A DNA stretch of 60,044 nucleotides from an uncultured Eubacterium sp. (GTDB lineage Bacteria; Bacillota; Clostridia; Lachnospirales; Lachnospiraceae): assembly GCA_910577225.1 (NCBI GenBank), contig CAJTMV010000023.1, positions 1 through 60,044 on the forward strand, in the 5' to 3' direction. The translations under genes and the position numbers were made by a program. Shown here piece by piece: positions 27,133 through 36,709 of the stretch (position 1 is the stretch's first letter; each line of letters begins with the position of its first letter). Under the pieces are notes generated by a model. The model searched no databases and was not told the DNA's origin. It saw only the letters and a list, made by a program, of their open reading frames with translations.

Positions 27133-27924
27133 ATGAAAGTAGTTATACTGGCCGGAGGTTTCGGCACCCGTATCAGTGAAGAAAGCCATCTGAAACCAAA
27201 GCCGATGATCGAGATCGGCGGGAAACCGATCTTATGGCATATTATGAAAGAATATTCCTGCTATGGCTTTCATGAATTTATTATCTGCTGCGGTTATAAA
27301 CAGCATATGATCAAGGAATATTTTGCTGATTATTATTTACATAACAGCGACGTTACGTTCGACTTTGGCGCCGGCGGCAGAATGACTGTCCATAATAATG
27401 CGTCAGAGCCATGGAAAGTGACTCTGATCGATACCGGATTTCATACGATGACAGGCGGCAGGATCAAAAGAGTACAGCCATATATTGGCAGAGAGGCTTT
27501 TATGCTTACCTATGGAGATGCGGTGGCAGATGTTAATCTGAAAGAATTGTATGAATTCCACAAAAAACACGGAAAGTATGCCACGCTGACAGCGATTCGG
27601 GCAGAACAGCGTTTTGGCATCTTAAAAATCAGTAAGGACCAGGCAGTGGAAGCGTTTCGGGAAAAATCTGCAAAAGACGGGAACCGGATTAATGCAGGAT
27701 ACATGGTGCTGGAACCGGAGATATTTGACTATCTGAAAGATGATCAGACCGTTTTTGAAAAGGATCCGCTGTCACAGCTGGCACGGGAGGGAGAGCTGAG
27801 AGCTTTTAAACATAACGGTTTCTGGCAGTGCATGGATACAAAGCGTGAAATGGACATGCTGGAAGCATTATGGGCGTCAGGGAAAGCGCCCTGGAAAATA
27901 TGGAAGGAAGAAACTGCCGGATAA
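27133..27924 (+). CDS. rfbF: glucose-1-phosphate cytidylyltransferase
   Basis: 263 residues. GGFGTRISEESHLKPKPM is the nucleotide motif. VTLIDTGFHTMTGGRIKR and MLTYGDAVADVN are specific for RfbF enzymes. It makes CDP-glucose from CTP and glucose-1-phosphate, the first step to CDP-3,6-dideoxyhexoses. RfbH is next. CDP-glucose 4,6-dehydratase (RfbG) is not found in this window and must be elsewhere or replaced. Confidence 0.92.
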   Translation: MKVVILAGGFGTRISEESHLKPKPMIEIGGKPILWHIMKEYSCYGFHEFIICCGYKQHMIKEYFADYYLHNSDVTFDFGAGGRMTVHNNASEPWKVTLIDTGFHTMTGGRIKRVQPYIGREAFMLTYGDAVADVNLKELYEFHKKHGKYATLTAIRAEQRFGILKISKDQAVEAFREKSAKDGNRINAGYMVLEPEIFDYLKDDQTVFEKDPLSQLAREGELRAFKHNGFWQCMDTKREMDMLEALWASGKAPWKIWKEETAG

Positions 27925-27936
27925 AGGAGGGAACGG

Positions 27937-29274
27937 GTGGTGTTTGAACATAAAACGCAACAGCAGGCGCGTGCAGAAATTATACAGATGGTAAAAGAAT
28001 ACTGCGGCATCTGGCATAATAAAAAGGAATATCATCAGGGGGATCGCATTCCCTATGCGTCCAGAGTATATGATGAGGAAGAGATGGCGAATCTTGTGGA
28101 CAGCGCGCTGGAATTCTGGCTGACGGCTGGAAAATATACGAAGGAGTTTGAACAAAGTTTTGCGGATTATCTCGGTATTTCGTACTGCTCCCTTGTGAAT
28201 TCAGGTTCATCCGCAAATTTACTGGCGTTTATGGCGCTGACTTCGCCGCTTCTTGGTGAGAGAAAAATCAACAGAGGCGATGAAGTGATTACAGTTGCGT
28301 CAGGATTTCCGACAACGGTTGCTCCGATCATTCAGTATGGAGCTGTTCCGGTGTTTGTGGATATGCAGATCCCACAGTACAATCTGGATATTTCACAGCT
28401 GGAGGATGCGCTGTCGGGTAAGACGAAGGCGGTTATGGCTGCGCATACGCTTGGAAATCCGTTTGACCTGTGTGCAGTGAAAAAGTTTTGCGATGCACAT
28501 GGACTCTGGCTGATTGAGGATAACTGTGACGCGCTTGGTTCGGTCTGTACGATCGACGGAATACAAAAGTTTACGGGGACGGTTGGGGATATCGGGACTT
28601 CCAGTTTTTATCCGCCGCATCATATGACGATGGGCGAAGGCGGAGCAGTATATACCGATAATCCTCTGCTTCATAAGATTATAAGGTCTATGAGAGACTG
28701 GGGACGCGACTGTGTATGTACAGGGGGACAGGATAATTTTTGCGGACACCGGTTTGACAGGCAGTATGGAGAACTGCCTGCAGGCTATGACCATAAGTAC
28801 GTCTATTCGCATTTTGGGTATAATCTCAAGGCGACGGATATGCAGGCAGCCATAGGATGCGCGCAGATTCGCAAAATGCCGTCATTTGCACAAAGAAGAA
28901 GATATAATTTTAAATATTTAAAACAGGGTCTGCTGGATTTGCAGGACAGGCTGATACTGCCGCAGCCTTGTCCGGATTCGGATCCGTGCTGGTTTGGATT
29001 TTTGCTAACCTGCCGCGAAGGGACAGATAAAACCCGAATCGTCAGATATCTGGAGAAGCATGGTGTGCAGACAAGAATGTTATTTGGAGGAAATTTGATA
29101 AAACAGCCGTGCTTTGGCGAGATGAAAAAATCAGGTACCGGTTATCGGACAATCGGGGAGTTACCTGTTACTGACCGTATTATGACGGATTCTTTCTGGA
29201 TTGGTCTGTATCCGGGTATGACAGACGAAAAGATGGACGATATGATCCGTATCATGAAAGAGGCCGTTTCATGA
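27937..29274 (+). CDS. rfbH: CDP-4-keto-6-deoxyglucose 3-dehydrase
   Basis: 445 residues from a GTG start 6 nt after GGAGG. It has the aminotransferase fold but carries His in place of the PLP-binding Lys (SSFYPPHHMTMGEGGAVYT), which is diagnostic for RfbH/E1. Cys-rich positions in the C-terminal third fit a 2Fe-2S cluster. It removes the C3 hydroxyl to give a CDP-3,6-dideoxy-4-keto sugar, with a reductase partner (E3) not seen here. The first codons are GTGGTG, so 27940 is an alternative start. Confidence 0.92.
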   Translation: MVFEHKTQQQARAEIIQMVKEYCGIWHNKKEYHQGDRIPYASRVYDEEEMANLVDSALEFWLTAGKYTKEFEQSFADYLGISYCSLVNSGSSANLLAFMALTSPLLGERKINRGDEVITVASGFPTTVAPIIQYGAVPVFVDMQIPQYNLDISQLEDALSGKTKAVMAAHTLGNPFDLCAVKKFCDAHGLWLIEDNCDALGSVCTIDGIQKFTGTVGDIGTSSFYPPHHMTMGEGGAVYTDNPLLHKIIRSMRDWGRDCVCTGGQDNFCGHRFDRQYGELPAGYDHKYVYSHFGYNLKATDMQAAIGCAQIRKMPSFAQRRRYNFKYLKQGLLDLQDRLILPQPCPDSDPCWFGFLLTCREGTDKTRIVRYLEKHGVQTRMLFGGNLIKQPCFGEMKKSGTGYRTIGELPVTDRIMTDSFWIGLYPGMTDEKMDDMIRIMKEAVS

Positions 29275-30467
29275 AAAAATCAGATAAAAAGAGAATCGCA
29301 GTGATAACGTCTACAAGAGCGGAATACGGACTTTTATATCCGCTGTTAAAAGAGTCCCTGCAGGACCCTCTGACAGATCTGCAGCTGCTTGTATCAGGAA
29401 CACATTTGTTAAAAAAGTATGGGTATACGATGCAGGACATCAGACGCGATCACATTCCGGTTGCAGGGGAAATTCCCATTTATGACGAGGATTTTGTAAG
29501 CGATGAGGTTCATGTTACGGCAGCAGCTGGTCGGGCGGCCATAACATGCGGTATGCTGTTTGAAAGAGAACGCTACGATGCGGTTCTTGTACTTGGAGAT
29601 CGCTACGAACTGCTGGGATTTTGTATGGCGGCCGTCTTATGCCGGATTCCGATTATACATATCCACGGCGGAGAGCTTACACAGGGCGCTTTGGATGATA
29701 AGATCCGGCATGCGGTTACCAAAATGGCATCCATTCATTTTCCATCCATTGACAGGTATGCACGCCGCATTATACAGATGGGGGAAGATCCGGCACGGGT
29801 ATATCCGGTTGGCGCTCTTGGCATTGACAGCATTATGTGTACAAAGCTGCCGGATAAAGCAGAGCTGTTTCGGGAACTTGGAATTCACAGCAGTCTGCCC
29901 GTTGCAGTCGTTACCTATCATCCGGTAACCGGCAGTCATATGGAAACCGCGAAGGAGGAGATTACAAATGTGCTGGAAGCGCTCCTGGCAGCGGGATTAT
30001 TCGCAGTAATAACCATGCCCAATGCGGATGCAGGCGGGGATATAATCACAAAGGAGATTCTGAAATATACTGCGCGATACGGGGAACGTATGATATTTCA
30101 CAAAAGTCTGGGGCGGCGCCGGTATCTGGGACTGATGAAACACGCGGATCTTATGGCTGGCAATTCTTCAGGCGGTATTTTGGAGAGCGCTTCTTTCCGG
30201 CTGCCGGCAGTCAATATTGGCAGCAGACAAAAAGGACGAATGGCGCCGGAAAACGTGATACACTGTCCCTGTGAAAAGAGTAGCATTGAGGCGGCATTGC
30301 GGCAGGGACTGAGCCGGACATTTCGGGATTCCTTACAGAATTGTAAAAATCCTTATGGAGATGGAAAAGCAGCGCAAAGAATATTGTCCGTGATCAGAGA
30401 GACGGATTTTACGGATCAGACACTAATCAGTAAAAAATTTTATGATATGGAACAGGATGTGCAATGA
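29271..30467 (+). CDS. UDP-sugar 2-epimerase, hydrolysing (NeuC/LegG-like)
   Basis: 398 residues. RIAVITSTRAEYGLLYPLLK opens the NeuC/LegG family, with LGDRYELLGF, HIHGGELTQGALDD and GNSSGGILES further on. It hydrolyses a UDP (or GDP) aminosugar while inverting C2, giving the free mannosamine-type precursor of a nonulosonic acid. It overlaps RfbH (ATGA) and the NeuD-like gene, so it is part of one coupled operon. Confidence 0.88.
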   Translation: MKKSDKKRIAVITSTRAEYGLLYPLLKESLQDPLTDLQLLVSGTHLLKKYGYTMQDIRRDHIPVAGEIPIYDEDFVSDEVHVTAAAGRAAITCGMLFERERYDAVLVLGDRYELLGFCMAAVLCRIPIIHIHGGELTQGALDDKIRHAVTKMASIHFPSIDRYARRIIQMGEDPARVYPVGALGIDSIMCTKLPDKAELFRELGIHSSLPVAVVTYHPVTGSHMETAKEEITNVLEALLAAGLFAVITMPNADAGGDIITKEILKYTARYGERMIFHKSLGRRRYLGLMKHADLMAGNSSGGILESASFRLPAVNIGSRQKGRMAPENVIHCPCEKSSIEAALRQGLSRTFRDSLQNCKNPYGDGKAAQRILSVIRETDFTDQTLISKKFYDMEQDVQ

Positions 30468-31141
30468 GTGACAGATGTGTGGTAATCGGTGCAGGCGGGC
30501 ATGCGAAGACAGCCGTCGATATTCTCGTCAGAAATGGCGTGCAGATTGCAGGCGTTACGGATGTTCCTGACAGGGCAGGAACATCGTTTCAGGGGTATCC
30601 CATCCTGGGCGGTGATGACAGACTGGCGGATATATATGCGTCGGGGGTGCATGCTGCTGCCATGGGAATCGGACATGTCGGAAACCCGCAAATACGGAAC
30701 GCTATATATGAAAGAGTACGGGAAACAGGTTTTTTATTTTTGAATCTGGTACATCCGTCTGCGGTATTGGCAGAAACAGTCTGCTGCGGAGACGGGAATC
30801 TGTTTGCCGCAAACAGCGTGGTGAATGCGGGAGCCAGAATAGGCAGTCTGTGTATTGTGAATACCGCTGCGGTGATCGAACACGATGCAGACATTGCGGA
30901 TGGCGTACATATAGCGCCGCATGCAGTTGTGCTGGGAGAGGCTGCGATTGGAAGAAATACGTTTGTGGGCGCAGGGAGTGTGGTCCTGCAGGGTGTAAGT
31001 ATTGGCAGCAACTGTCTGGTGGGCGCAGGGAGCGTTGTTTTACATGACGTCGAAGACGACTGTGTGGTTATTGGAAATCCGGGCAGGATATTAAGAAGGA
31101 GACAGCCATGGGAATATATATCATTGCCGAAGCCGGAGTAA
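30464..31141 (+). CDS. sugar O/N-acyltransferase, left-handed beta-helix (NeuD/PglD-like)
   Basis: 225 residues. VVIGAGGHAKTAVDIL is the N-terminal nucleotide-sugar domain. From residue 95 come hexapeptide repeats (VVNAGARIG, NTAAVIEHDADIADGVHI, LVGAGSVV). It probably N-acetylates the 4-amino sugar (LegH/PglD role) or O-acetylates the nonulosonic acid (NeuD role). Its 3' end overlaps the NeuB-like gene by 34 nt. Confidence 0.85.
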   Translation: MSDRCVVIGAGGHAKTAVDILVRNGVQIAGVTDVPDRAGTSFQGYPILGGDDRLADIYASGVHAAAMGIGHVGNPQIRNAIYERVRETGFLFLNLVHPSAVLAETVCCGDGNLFAANSVVNAGARIGSLCIVNTAAVIEHDADIADGVHIAPHAVVLGEAAIGRNTFVGAGSVVLQGVSIGSNCLVGAGSVVLHDVEDDCVVIGNPGRILRRRQPWEYISLPKPE

Positions 31142-32127
31142 ATCATAATGGAAACAGGGAACTGGCATTTAAAATGATCGATGCGGCGGCTGAAAGCGGA
31201 TGCGACTGTATCAAATTTCAGACATTTCAGACAGAGGCGCTTGTGACTGCCAGTGCGCACAAAGCGGCTTATCAGAAAGCGAATACGGGAAGAGAAGATA
31301 CACAGTATGAGATGCTTAAGCCGCTGGAGTTTGGAAAAAAAGATTTTGAAGTGCTAAAGCGCCACTGTGCAGCACGGGGAATCGATTTTTTGTCAACGCC
31401 GTTTGACATTCCATCCGTACGGCTGTTGGAAGAACTGAATGTTTCCGGATACAAGCTGTCATCCGGCGATATTACAGACAGGCTGCTGCTGGAAACGGTT
31501 GCCTGTACGAACAAACCGCTGCTTCTGTCCACGGGTATGAGTACAATTGAAGAAGTCAGTGAGGCGGTTGGATGGATAGAAGCATGCGGCAACCAGAATA
31601 TTACCCTGATGCACTGCACTTCGAATTATCCGGCTTCTTATGATGAGGTGAATATGCGCGCGATGCTGACATTACAAAACAGGTTTCCATATCCGACCGG
31701 TTATTCCGATCATACGCAGGGAATACATATAGCGGTTATGGCGGCTGCTATGGGAGCCAGAGTGATAGAAAAACATTTCACACTGGATAAAACGATGCCG
31801 GGACCGGATCATAAGGCGTCCTTGTCCGTGGCTGAATTAAAGGAAATGGTCAGGGCAGTACGGGATGTGGAAACCGCCATGGGAGACGGCAGCAAGCGTC
31901 CGTCACGCAGTGAAATGGATACGCGCAGGGCAGCCAGAAAGAGTATTGTGATCAACAAGCCGTTAAGGAAGGGCACACGGTTGAAAAGAGAAGATATGGA
32001 GATCAGACGTCCGGGAACCGGAATCGCTCCCAAATATATGGAACAGCTGGAGGGAAAATATCTGCTGCGAAATGTGGAGCAGGAGACGGTACTTCAGTGG
32101 GAAGATGTAAAACAGGGTGATTTATGA
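31108..32127 (+). CDS. nonulosonic acid synthase, NeuB/LegI-like (copy 1)
   Basis: 339 residues. IIAEAGVNHNGNRELAFKMI, CIKFQTFQTEAL, FLSTPFD, GYSDHTQGI and EKHFTLDKTMPGPDH are NeuB motifs. The C-terminal SAF domain (about 275-338) has RPGTGIAP. It condenses phosphoenolpyruvate with a 6-carbon sugar. Position next to the LegG-like epimerase favours legionaminic acid. Confidence 0.9.
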   Translation: MGIYIIAEAGVNHNGNRELAFKMIDAAAESGCDCIKFQTFQTEALVTASAHKAAYQKANTGREDTQYEMLKPLEFGKKDFEVLKRHCAARGIDFLSTPFDIPSVRLLEELNVSGYKLSSGDITDRLLLETVACTNKPLLLSTGMSTIEEVSEAVGWIEACGNQNITLMHCTSNYPASYDEVNMRAMLTLQNRFPYPTGYSDHTQGIHIAVMAAAMGARVIEKHFTLDKTMPGPDHKASLSVAELKEMVRAVRDVETAMGDGSKRPSRSEMDTRRAARKSIVINKPLRKGTRLKREDMEIRRPGTGIAPKYMEQLEGKYLLRNVEQETVLQWEDVKQGDL

Positions 32128-32966
32128 AAAAAGTATTATTAACAGGCGGCTCCGGCTTTATAGGAAAAAATGTGATACCGACGCTGAGCCGTATGTGCGA
32201 ACTTTATGCGCCGTCCAGACAGGAGCTGAATCTGCTGGATGAGCAGGCGGTAAGGGGATATCTGCAGGAAAAACAGATAGAGCTTGTGATCCATGCAGCG
32301 AATCCAAATCCGGTAAAAAATGCGCTGGATAAACAGGAAACCCTGTTTGCGGACAGCCTGCGAATGTTTATGAATCTCTATCAGGCGCAGGAATATTATG
32401 AGTATATGTATACGCTTGGCTCTGGTGCGGAATATGGCAAGACAGAAGATATGATCAATATTCGGGAGGAAGAAGCCGGACGGTTCATTCCCGGGGACTT
32501 ATATGGATTTGCAAAATTTACGATTGGCCAGCTGATTGAAAAGAGTAAAAAGCACTGTAATTTACGGGTATTTGCCTGTTATGGGCCCGGTGATCATGAA
32601 TCAAAGTTTATTACGCATGCGATCCGCTGCTGTATGGAGCACAGGCCGGTTACGATACGTCAGAACTGCTATTTTGACTATCTGCATGTCAGTGATCTTG
32701 CAAAAATTCTCGAATATCTGATCCTGCATCAGCCGCCGCTTCATTCTTATAATGTCTGTTCCGGAAAAAGATATACGATGGGCAGTATTGCGGGGATTGT
32801 ATGCAGTCTGATGCAGGTTACAAATGATATTGTTTATCTAAAGGATGGCTGGAATAAGGAGTATACGGGAAATAACGAACGGCTGCTGGCATGGATGGGG
32901 GATTTCCGATTTATGAGTCTGGAAGAAGGAATACGCCTCCAGATCCAGTGCGAGACAGCAGTATAA
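32124..32966 (+). CDS. NAD-dependent epimerase/reductase (extended SDR)
   Basis: 280 residues. GGSGFIGKNV is the NAD motif. The catalytic set is LGSGAEYGK with YGFAK (YxxxK). It is shorter than a 4,6-dehydratase and lacks a Thr-Asp-Glu triad, so it is more like a 4-keto reductase such as CDP-abequose/paratose synthase. In this context it could act on the RfbH product or a derivative. It overlaps NeuB (ATGA) upstream. Confidence 0.8.
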   Translation: MKKVLLTGGSGFIGKNVIPTLSRMCELYAPSRQELNLLDEQAVRGYLQEKQIELVIHAANPNPVKNALDKQETLFADSLRMFMNLYQAQEYYEYMYTLGSGAEYGKTEDMINIREEEAGRFIPGDLYGFAKFTIGQLIEKSKKHCNLRVFACYGPGDHESKFITHAIRCCMEHRPVTIRQNCYFDYLHVSDLAKILEYLILHQPPLHSYNVCSGKRYTMGSIAGIVCSLMQVTNDIVYLKDGWNKEYTGNNERLLAWMGDFRFMSLEEGIRLQIQCETAV

Positions 32967-32980
32967 TCAGGGAGGGAAGT

Positions 32981-34780
32981 ATGAAACGCAGAGTGGCAGA
33001 TGTGATTATGGATATTCTGGCTGCGCATGGTATTACGGATTGTTTTGCGGTCGTTGGCGGCGGCGCCATGCATCTGGATCATGCACTGGCATTAAAACCA
33101 GAAATAAATAAATATTTTAACCACCATGAACAGGCCTGTGCCATGGCAGCGGAAGCATATGCGAGAGTAAGCGGAAGGATGGCCGCCGTATGTGTAACAT
33201 CCGGCCCGGGAGCAACCAATACGCTTACCGGAGTTATGGGTTGCTGGCAGGACAGTCTTCCGATGCTTGTGATGTCCGGGCAGGTACGATACGAGATTTC
33301 GGTTGCAAAGAGCGGGCTGCCGCTTAGATACAGGGGGATGCAGGAGTTTGACATTATACATTCCGTGCAGAATATGACCAAGTATGCAGTCATGCTGACG
33401 GATCCCCTGGCAGTGAAATATGAGCTGGAAAAGGCGATTCAGATCGCTCTGACAGGAAGAAGAGGACCCGTCTGGCTGGATATTCCGCTGGATATACAAA
33501 GTGCGGTTGTGGATGAAGCAGATATGTATCCATATCAGGAAACGATAACGTCACCGTCTGCCAGTCCTTCAGATATTGCCGTTATGATGAAAAAGCTCAG
33601 AGAAGCAGAACGACCGTGTATTCTGGCAGGCAACGGGATTGTAAACAGCGGCAGACAGCAGGAGTTTCGGGAGTTTGCAAAACGACTGGGTATCCCGGTT
33701 ATTGCTGCCTGTATTGCAGCGGATGCCATGTATAGGGAATATCCTTTATATTATGGGTTATCCGGTTCTATTGGGCCACGGACTGGTAATTTTATTGTTC
33801 AAAACGCAGACGTGATTTTGTCTGTTGGCTGCAGTCTTGGATTTAAGATGACCGGATTCGCGCAGGAAAAGTTCGCGCCACATGCGTATGTGATTGCGGT
33901 AGAAGTGGATGAAAACGAGGTCAGGAAACCAGGTGTCAGAGTCGATTACCTGATACATTCAGATCTTGGCAGTTTTTTTGCATGCGCACTGGAGCAGACC
34001 AGGCTGATACAAATACCGGCTTTCTGGAAAAATTATTGCGATAAACTGAATAAACGTTTTTCACCTTTTGAAGCAGCAGAGGGGCATGGGCTGCGGGAAC
34101 GGGTGTGTGCTTATTATTTCTGGAAGGTATGCGAAAAATATGAGCGGGATGACAGTATTTCTGTTCTGGGAAATAACACGGCCTGCAGCGCGAAGCTGCA
34201 GATTGGAATTCAAAAAGAGAAACAGAGGATTATAGCAAACAATAACTGCGGTTCGATGGGAGCCGATCTGCCAGAAGCAATAGGAGCTGCGATAGCATCG
34301 GGGCGCGAGGTGATCTGCTATACTGGCGATGGGAGCATTATGATGAATCTGCAGGAGCTGCAGACGATTCGTCATTATGATCTGCCGGTAAAAGTGGTCG
34401 TGTTTTCGAATGATGGATATCATGCAATCCGACAGACCAGCAAAAATTTTTTCAACGGATTGCTGATCGGGTGTACAAAAGAAACAGGCATCAGTTTTCC
34501 TGAGTTTCAGGATCTGGCGGCTGCGTTTGGATTTACGTATATGCGTTGTGGCAGCAATGGAGAAGTGGAGGCATGTCTGAAACAGTTTTTTGATGTCGAT
34601 GGTCGCGTCCTGCTGGAGGTAATGCAGCATCCGGATGATCCGGTGATACCGAAAGTCCAGTCCAGAATGGGAGCAGACGGAAAGTTTGAAACTCCTTCGT
34701 TGGAAGATATGGCGCCGTTTATCAGTCTGGAGGAACATGATGCGCTGATGCTCTGGCAGTCGCAGGGAGGAATAGTATGA
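32981..34780 (+). CDS. thiamine-diphosphate enzyme, acetolactate-synthase-like (YerE-like candidate)
   Basis: 599 residues from ATG 32981 (GGGAGGG just upstream). It has the three-domain ThDP fold: Pyr domain with the catalytic Glu in FNHHEQACAMAAEAYARVSG, GPGATNTLTG, a central domain, and the ThDP motif GDGSIMMNLQELQTIRH ending near FSNDGYH. Plain acetohydroxyacid synthase is unlikely inside a dideoxysugar operon. YerE of yersiniose biosynthesis adds a two-carbon unit from pyruvate to CDP-3,6-dideoxy-4-hexulose and has this architecture. The assignment is by context and needs phylogeny. Confidence 0.7.
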   Translation: MKRRVADVIMDILAAHGITDCFAVVGGGAMHLDHALALKPEINKYFNHHEQACAMAAEAYARVSGRMAAVCVTSGPGATNTLTGVMGCWQDSLPMLVMSGQVRYEISVAKSGLPLRYRGMQEFDIIHSVQNMTKYAVMLTDPLAVKYELEKAIQIALTGRRGPVWLDIPLDIQSAVVDEADMYPYQETITSPSASPSDIAVMMKKLREAERPCILAGNGIVNSGRQQEFREFAKRLGIPVIAACIAADAMYREYPLYYGLSGSIGPRTGNFIVQNADVILSVGCSLGFKMTGFAQEKFAPHAYVIAVEVDENEVRKPGVRVDYLIHSDLGSFFACALEQTRLIQIPAFWKNYCDKLNKRFSPFEAAEGHGLRERVCAYYFWKVCEKYERDDSISVLGNNTACSAKLQIGIQKEKQRIIANNNCGSMGADLPEAIGAAIASGREVICYTGDGSIMMNLQELQTIRHYDLPVKVVVFSNDGYHAIRQTSKNFFNGLLIGCTKETGISFPEFQDLAAAFGFTYMRCGSNGEVEACLKQFFDVDGRVLLEVMQHPDDPVIPKVQSRMGADGKFETPSLEDMAPFISLEEHDALMLWQSQGGIV

Positions 34781-35748
34781 AGATACTGGTAATCGGACTT
34801 GGTTCCATGGGGAAGAGAAGAATACGTCTTCTGAGGCGGCAAAAACCGGATGCGGATATTACAGGAATCGACGTTAGTGAAGAAAGAACGACAGCTGCAG
34901 CGGAGGAATTTGGTATTTCGGTCAGTCATTCGATCGAGGATGCAGCTGCAGAAGAACAATTATGCTGTGCGTTTGTGTGTACTCCGCCGTTTTTGCATGC
35001 CTCGCTTATCCGTTTGCTGATCAGCAGAGAAATTCCGGTATTTACGGAGCTGAATCTGACGTCGGACGGATACGAGGAGTTTATAAAAAACGATTCCGCC
35101 AGACTGTTTCTTTCATCGACATTTTTATATCGAAAGGATATCCAATGGCTGACAAAGCGGGTATGCGGGCAAAGAGTTAACTATTTGTATCATACCGGTC
35201 AGTATCTGGCAGACTGGCATCCGTGGGAAGATTACAGACATTTTTTTGTGGCAGATAAGAAAACGAACGGATGCCGCGAGATCCTGGCAGTGGAACTTCC
35301 CTGGATGACAGAGTGTTTTGGCAGGATCAAAGGACTGCACGTATTGAAAGACAAAATGTCGGGGCTGCTGATTGATTATCCGGATAATTACATGATTTTG
35401 TTTGAACATGAGAACGGGAGTAAAGGAATGATGGCGGTGGATGTTGTTTCACGAAAAGCGGTGCGGCGTCTGGAAATATTTAATGAAGAACTGCAGCTTT
35501 ACTGGGACGGTACGCCTGATTCGCTTGGCGAGTGGGATGTGGAAGACAGAGTGATCAGGGAGATTACAACATATAACAGCGTGGAACAGGATACCAGTTA
35601 TTGTGAAAATATTATCGAGAATGCCTATATGGATGAGATTACCGCTTTTTTTGCCATGATGGAAGGGGACGACAGTAAAGTGCGATACGATTTTAAAAAG
35701 GATCTGGAAGTAATTGAACTGATCGATACCATAGAGGGATCCTTATGA
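34777..35748 (+). CDS. Gfo/Idh/MocA-family oxidoreductase (first of two)
   Basis: 323 residues. LVIGLGSMGKRRIRLL is the NAD motif and VCTPPFLH the usual next block. The EKP motif, which carries a key Lys, is replaced by TELN (IPVFTELNLTSD), so it may not have normal dehydrogenase activity. It overlaps the ThDP enzyme (ATGA) and the second family member. Confidence 0.78.
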   Translation: MKILVIGLGSMGKRRIRLLRRQKPDADITGIDVSEERTTAAAEEFGISVSHSIEDAAAEEQLCCAFVCTPPFLHASLIRLLISREIPVFTELNLTSDGYEEFIKNDSARLFLSSTFLYRKDIQWLTKRVCGQRVNYLYHTGQYLADWHPWEDYRHFFVADKKTNGCREILAVELPWMTECFGRIKGLHVLKDKMSGLLIDYPDNYMILFEHENGSKGMMAVDVVSRKAVRRLEIFNEELQLYWDGTPDSLGEWDVEDRVIREITTYNSVEQDTSYCENIIENAYMDEITAFFAMMEGDDSKVRYDFKKDLEVIELIDTIEGSL

Positions 35749-36671
35749 AAGTCTGTTTTGTCGGAGCTGGTTCGATTGGAAAAAGGCATATTCGAAATTT
35801 CAAAAAGCTGTCAGAAGAGCATGGATTTTTTCCGGAGATTCATTTGTTAAGATCTTCTAATCAGAGACTGGAATCGGATATCGAACAGATGGTATACAGA
35901 CAATGGTATCAGTCGTGTGCATGTACAGAAAAATATGACGCGATTTTTATTACAAATCCAACCTACCTGCATTATCAGAGCCTGTTGGAATTAAAAGAAT
36001 GTTCTGACTGTTTTTTTATTGAGAAACCTGTTTTTAGCGATATAAAAGCAGATTTGTCTGTCTTTGAGCAGCCGGAAAAAAACATTTATTATACAGCCTG
36101 TCCGCTTAGGTATACAAAAGTACTGCAAATGGCAAAACAGATCGCGGACAGTGAACAGGTGATAAGTGTGCGGGGGATCTGTTCATCTTATCTGCCGGAC
36201 TGGAGACCGGGTACGGACTATCGGACGGTCTATAGTGCCTGTGAGGAACAGGGAGGAGGAGTACGGGCAGATCTGATTCATGAATGGGATTACCTGATCT
36301 GGTTGTTTGGGTTTCCGGACCAGGTATTTCAGATGTCTGGCAAATACTCGGATCTGGAAATCAGAAGCAGGGATCTGGCTGTATATATTGCGAAATACAG
36401 GGACAAGCTGGCAGAGCTCCATCTGGATTATTTTGGAAGACAGACCAGACGCAGCCTGGAAATGATCACTTCGGATAATTTTTATGTTTTTGATATTGCA
36501 GGCGCATATATTATGAAAAATGGACAGTTATATGCTCAGTTTGATGAAAAACCAAATGACAAATATATGGAAGAGCTCCGCTATTTTTATCGTCTGATGC
36601 AGGGCAGAGAAGTCAATGCCAATCATCTGCAGCATGCAGTGCGAACGATGCAGATCGCGTTAGGCAGTTAA
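35745..36671 (+). CDS. Gfo/Idh/MocA-family oxidoreductase (second of two)
   Basis: 308 residues. FVGAGSIGKRHIRNF is the NAD motif, ITNPTYLH follows, and FIEKP keeps the active Lys. It probably reduces or oxidises a sugar intermediate; with its neighbour it could form a heterodimer. YerF, the reductase of the yersiniose route, is one possible analogue by context only. Confidence 0.82.
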   Translation: MKVCFVGAGSIGKRHIRNFKKLSEEHGFFPEIHLLRSSNQRLESDIEQMVYRQWYQSCACTEKYDAIFITNPTYLHYQSLLELKECSDCFFIEKPVFSDIKADLSVFEQPEKNIYYTACPLRYTKVLQMAKQIADSEQVISVRGICSSYLPDWRPGTDYRTVYSACEEQGGGVRADLIHEWDYLIWLFGFPDQVFQMSGKYSDLEIRSRDLAVYIAKYRDKLAELHLDYFGRQTRRSLEMITSDNFYVFDIAGAYIMKNGQLYAQFDEKPNDKYMEELRYFYRLMQGREVNANHLQHAVRTMQIALGS

Positions 36672-36709
36672 ACATATCGGAAATCAGGTATACCGCAAAA
36701 GGGGTTAAC

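Noticed and set aside
32981..34780. ThDP enzyme as housekeeping acetolactate synthase
   Set aside because: No small subunit or other branched-chain amino acid gene is near, and it is coupled to dideoxysugar genes.
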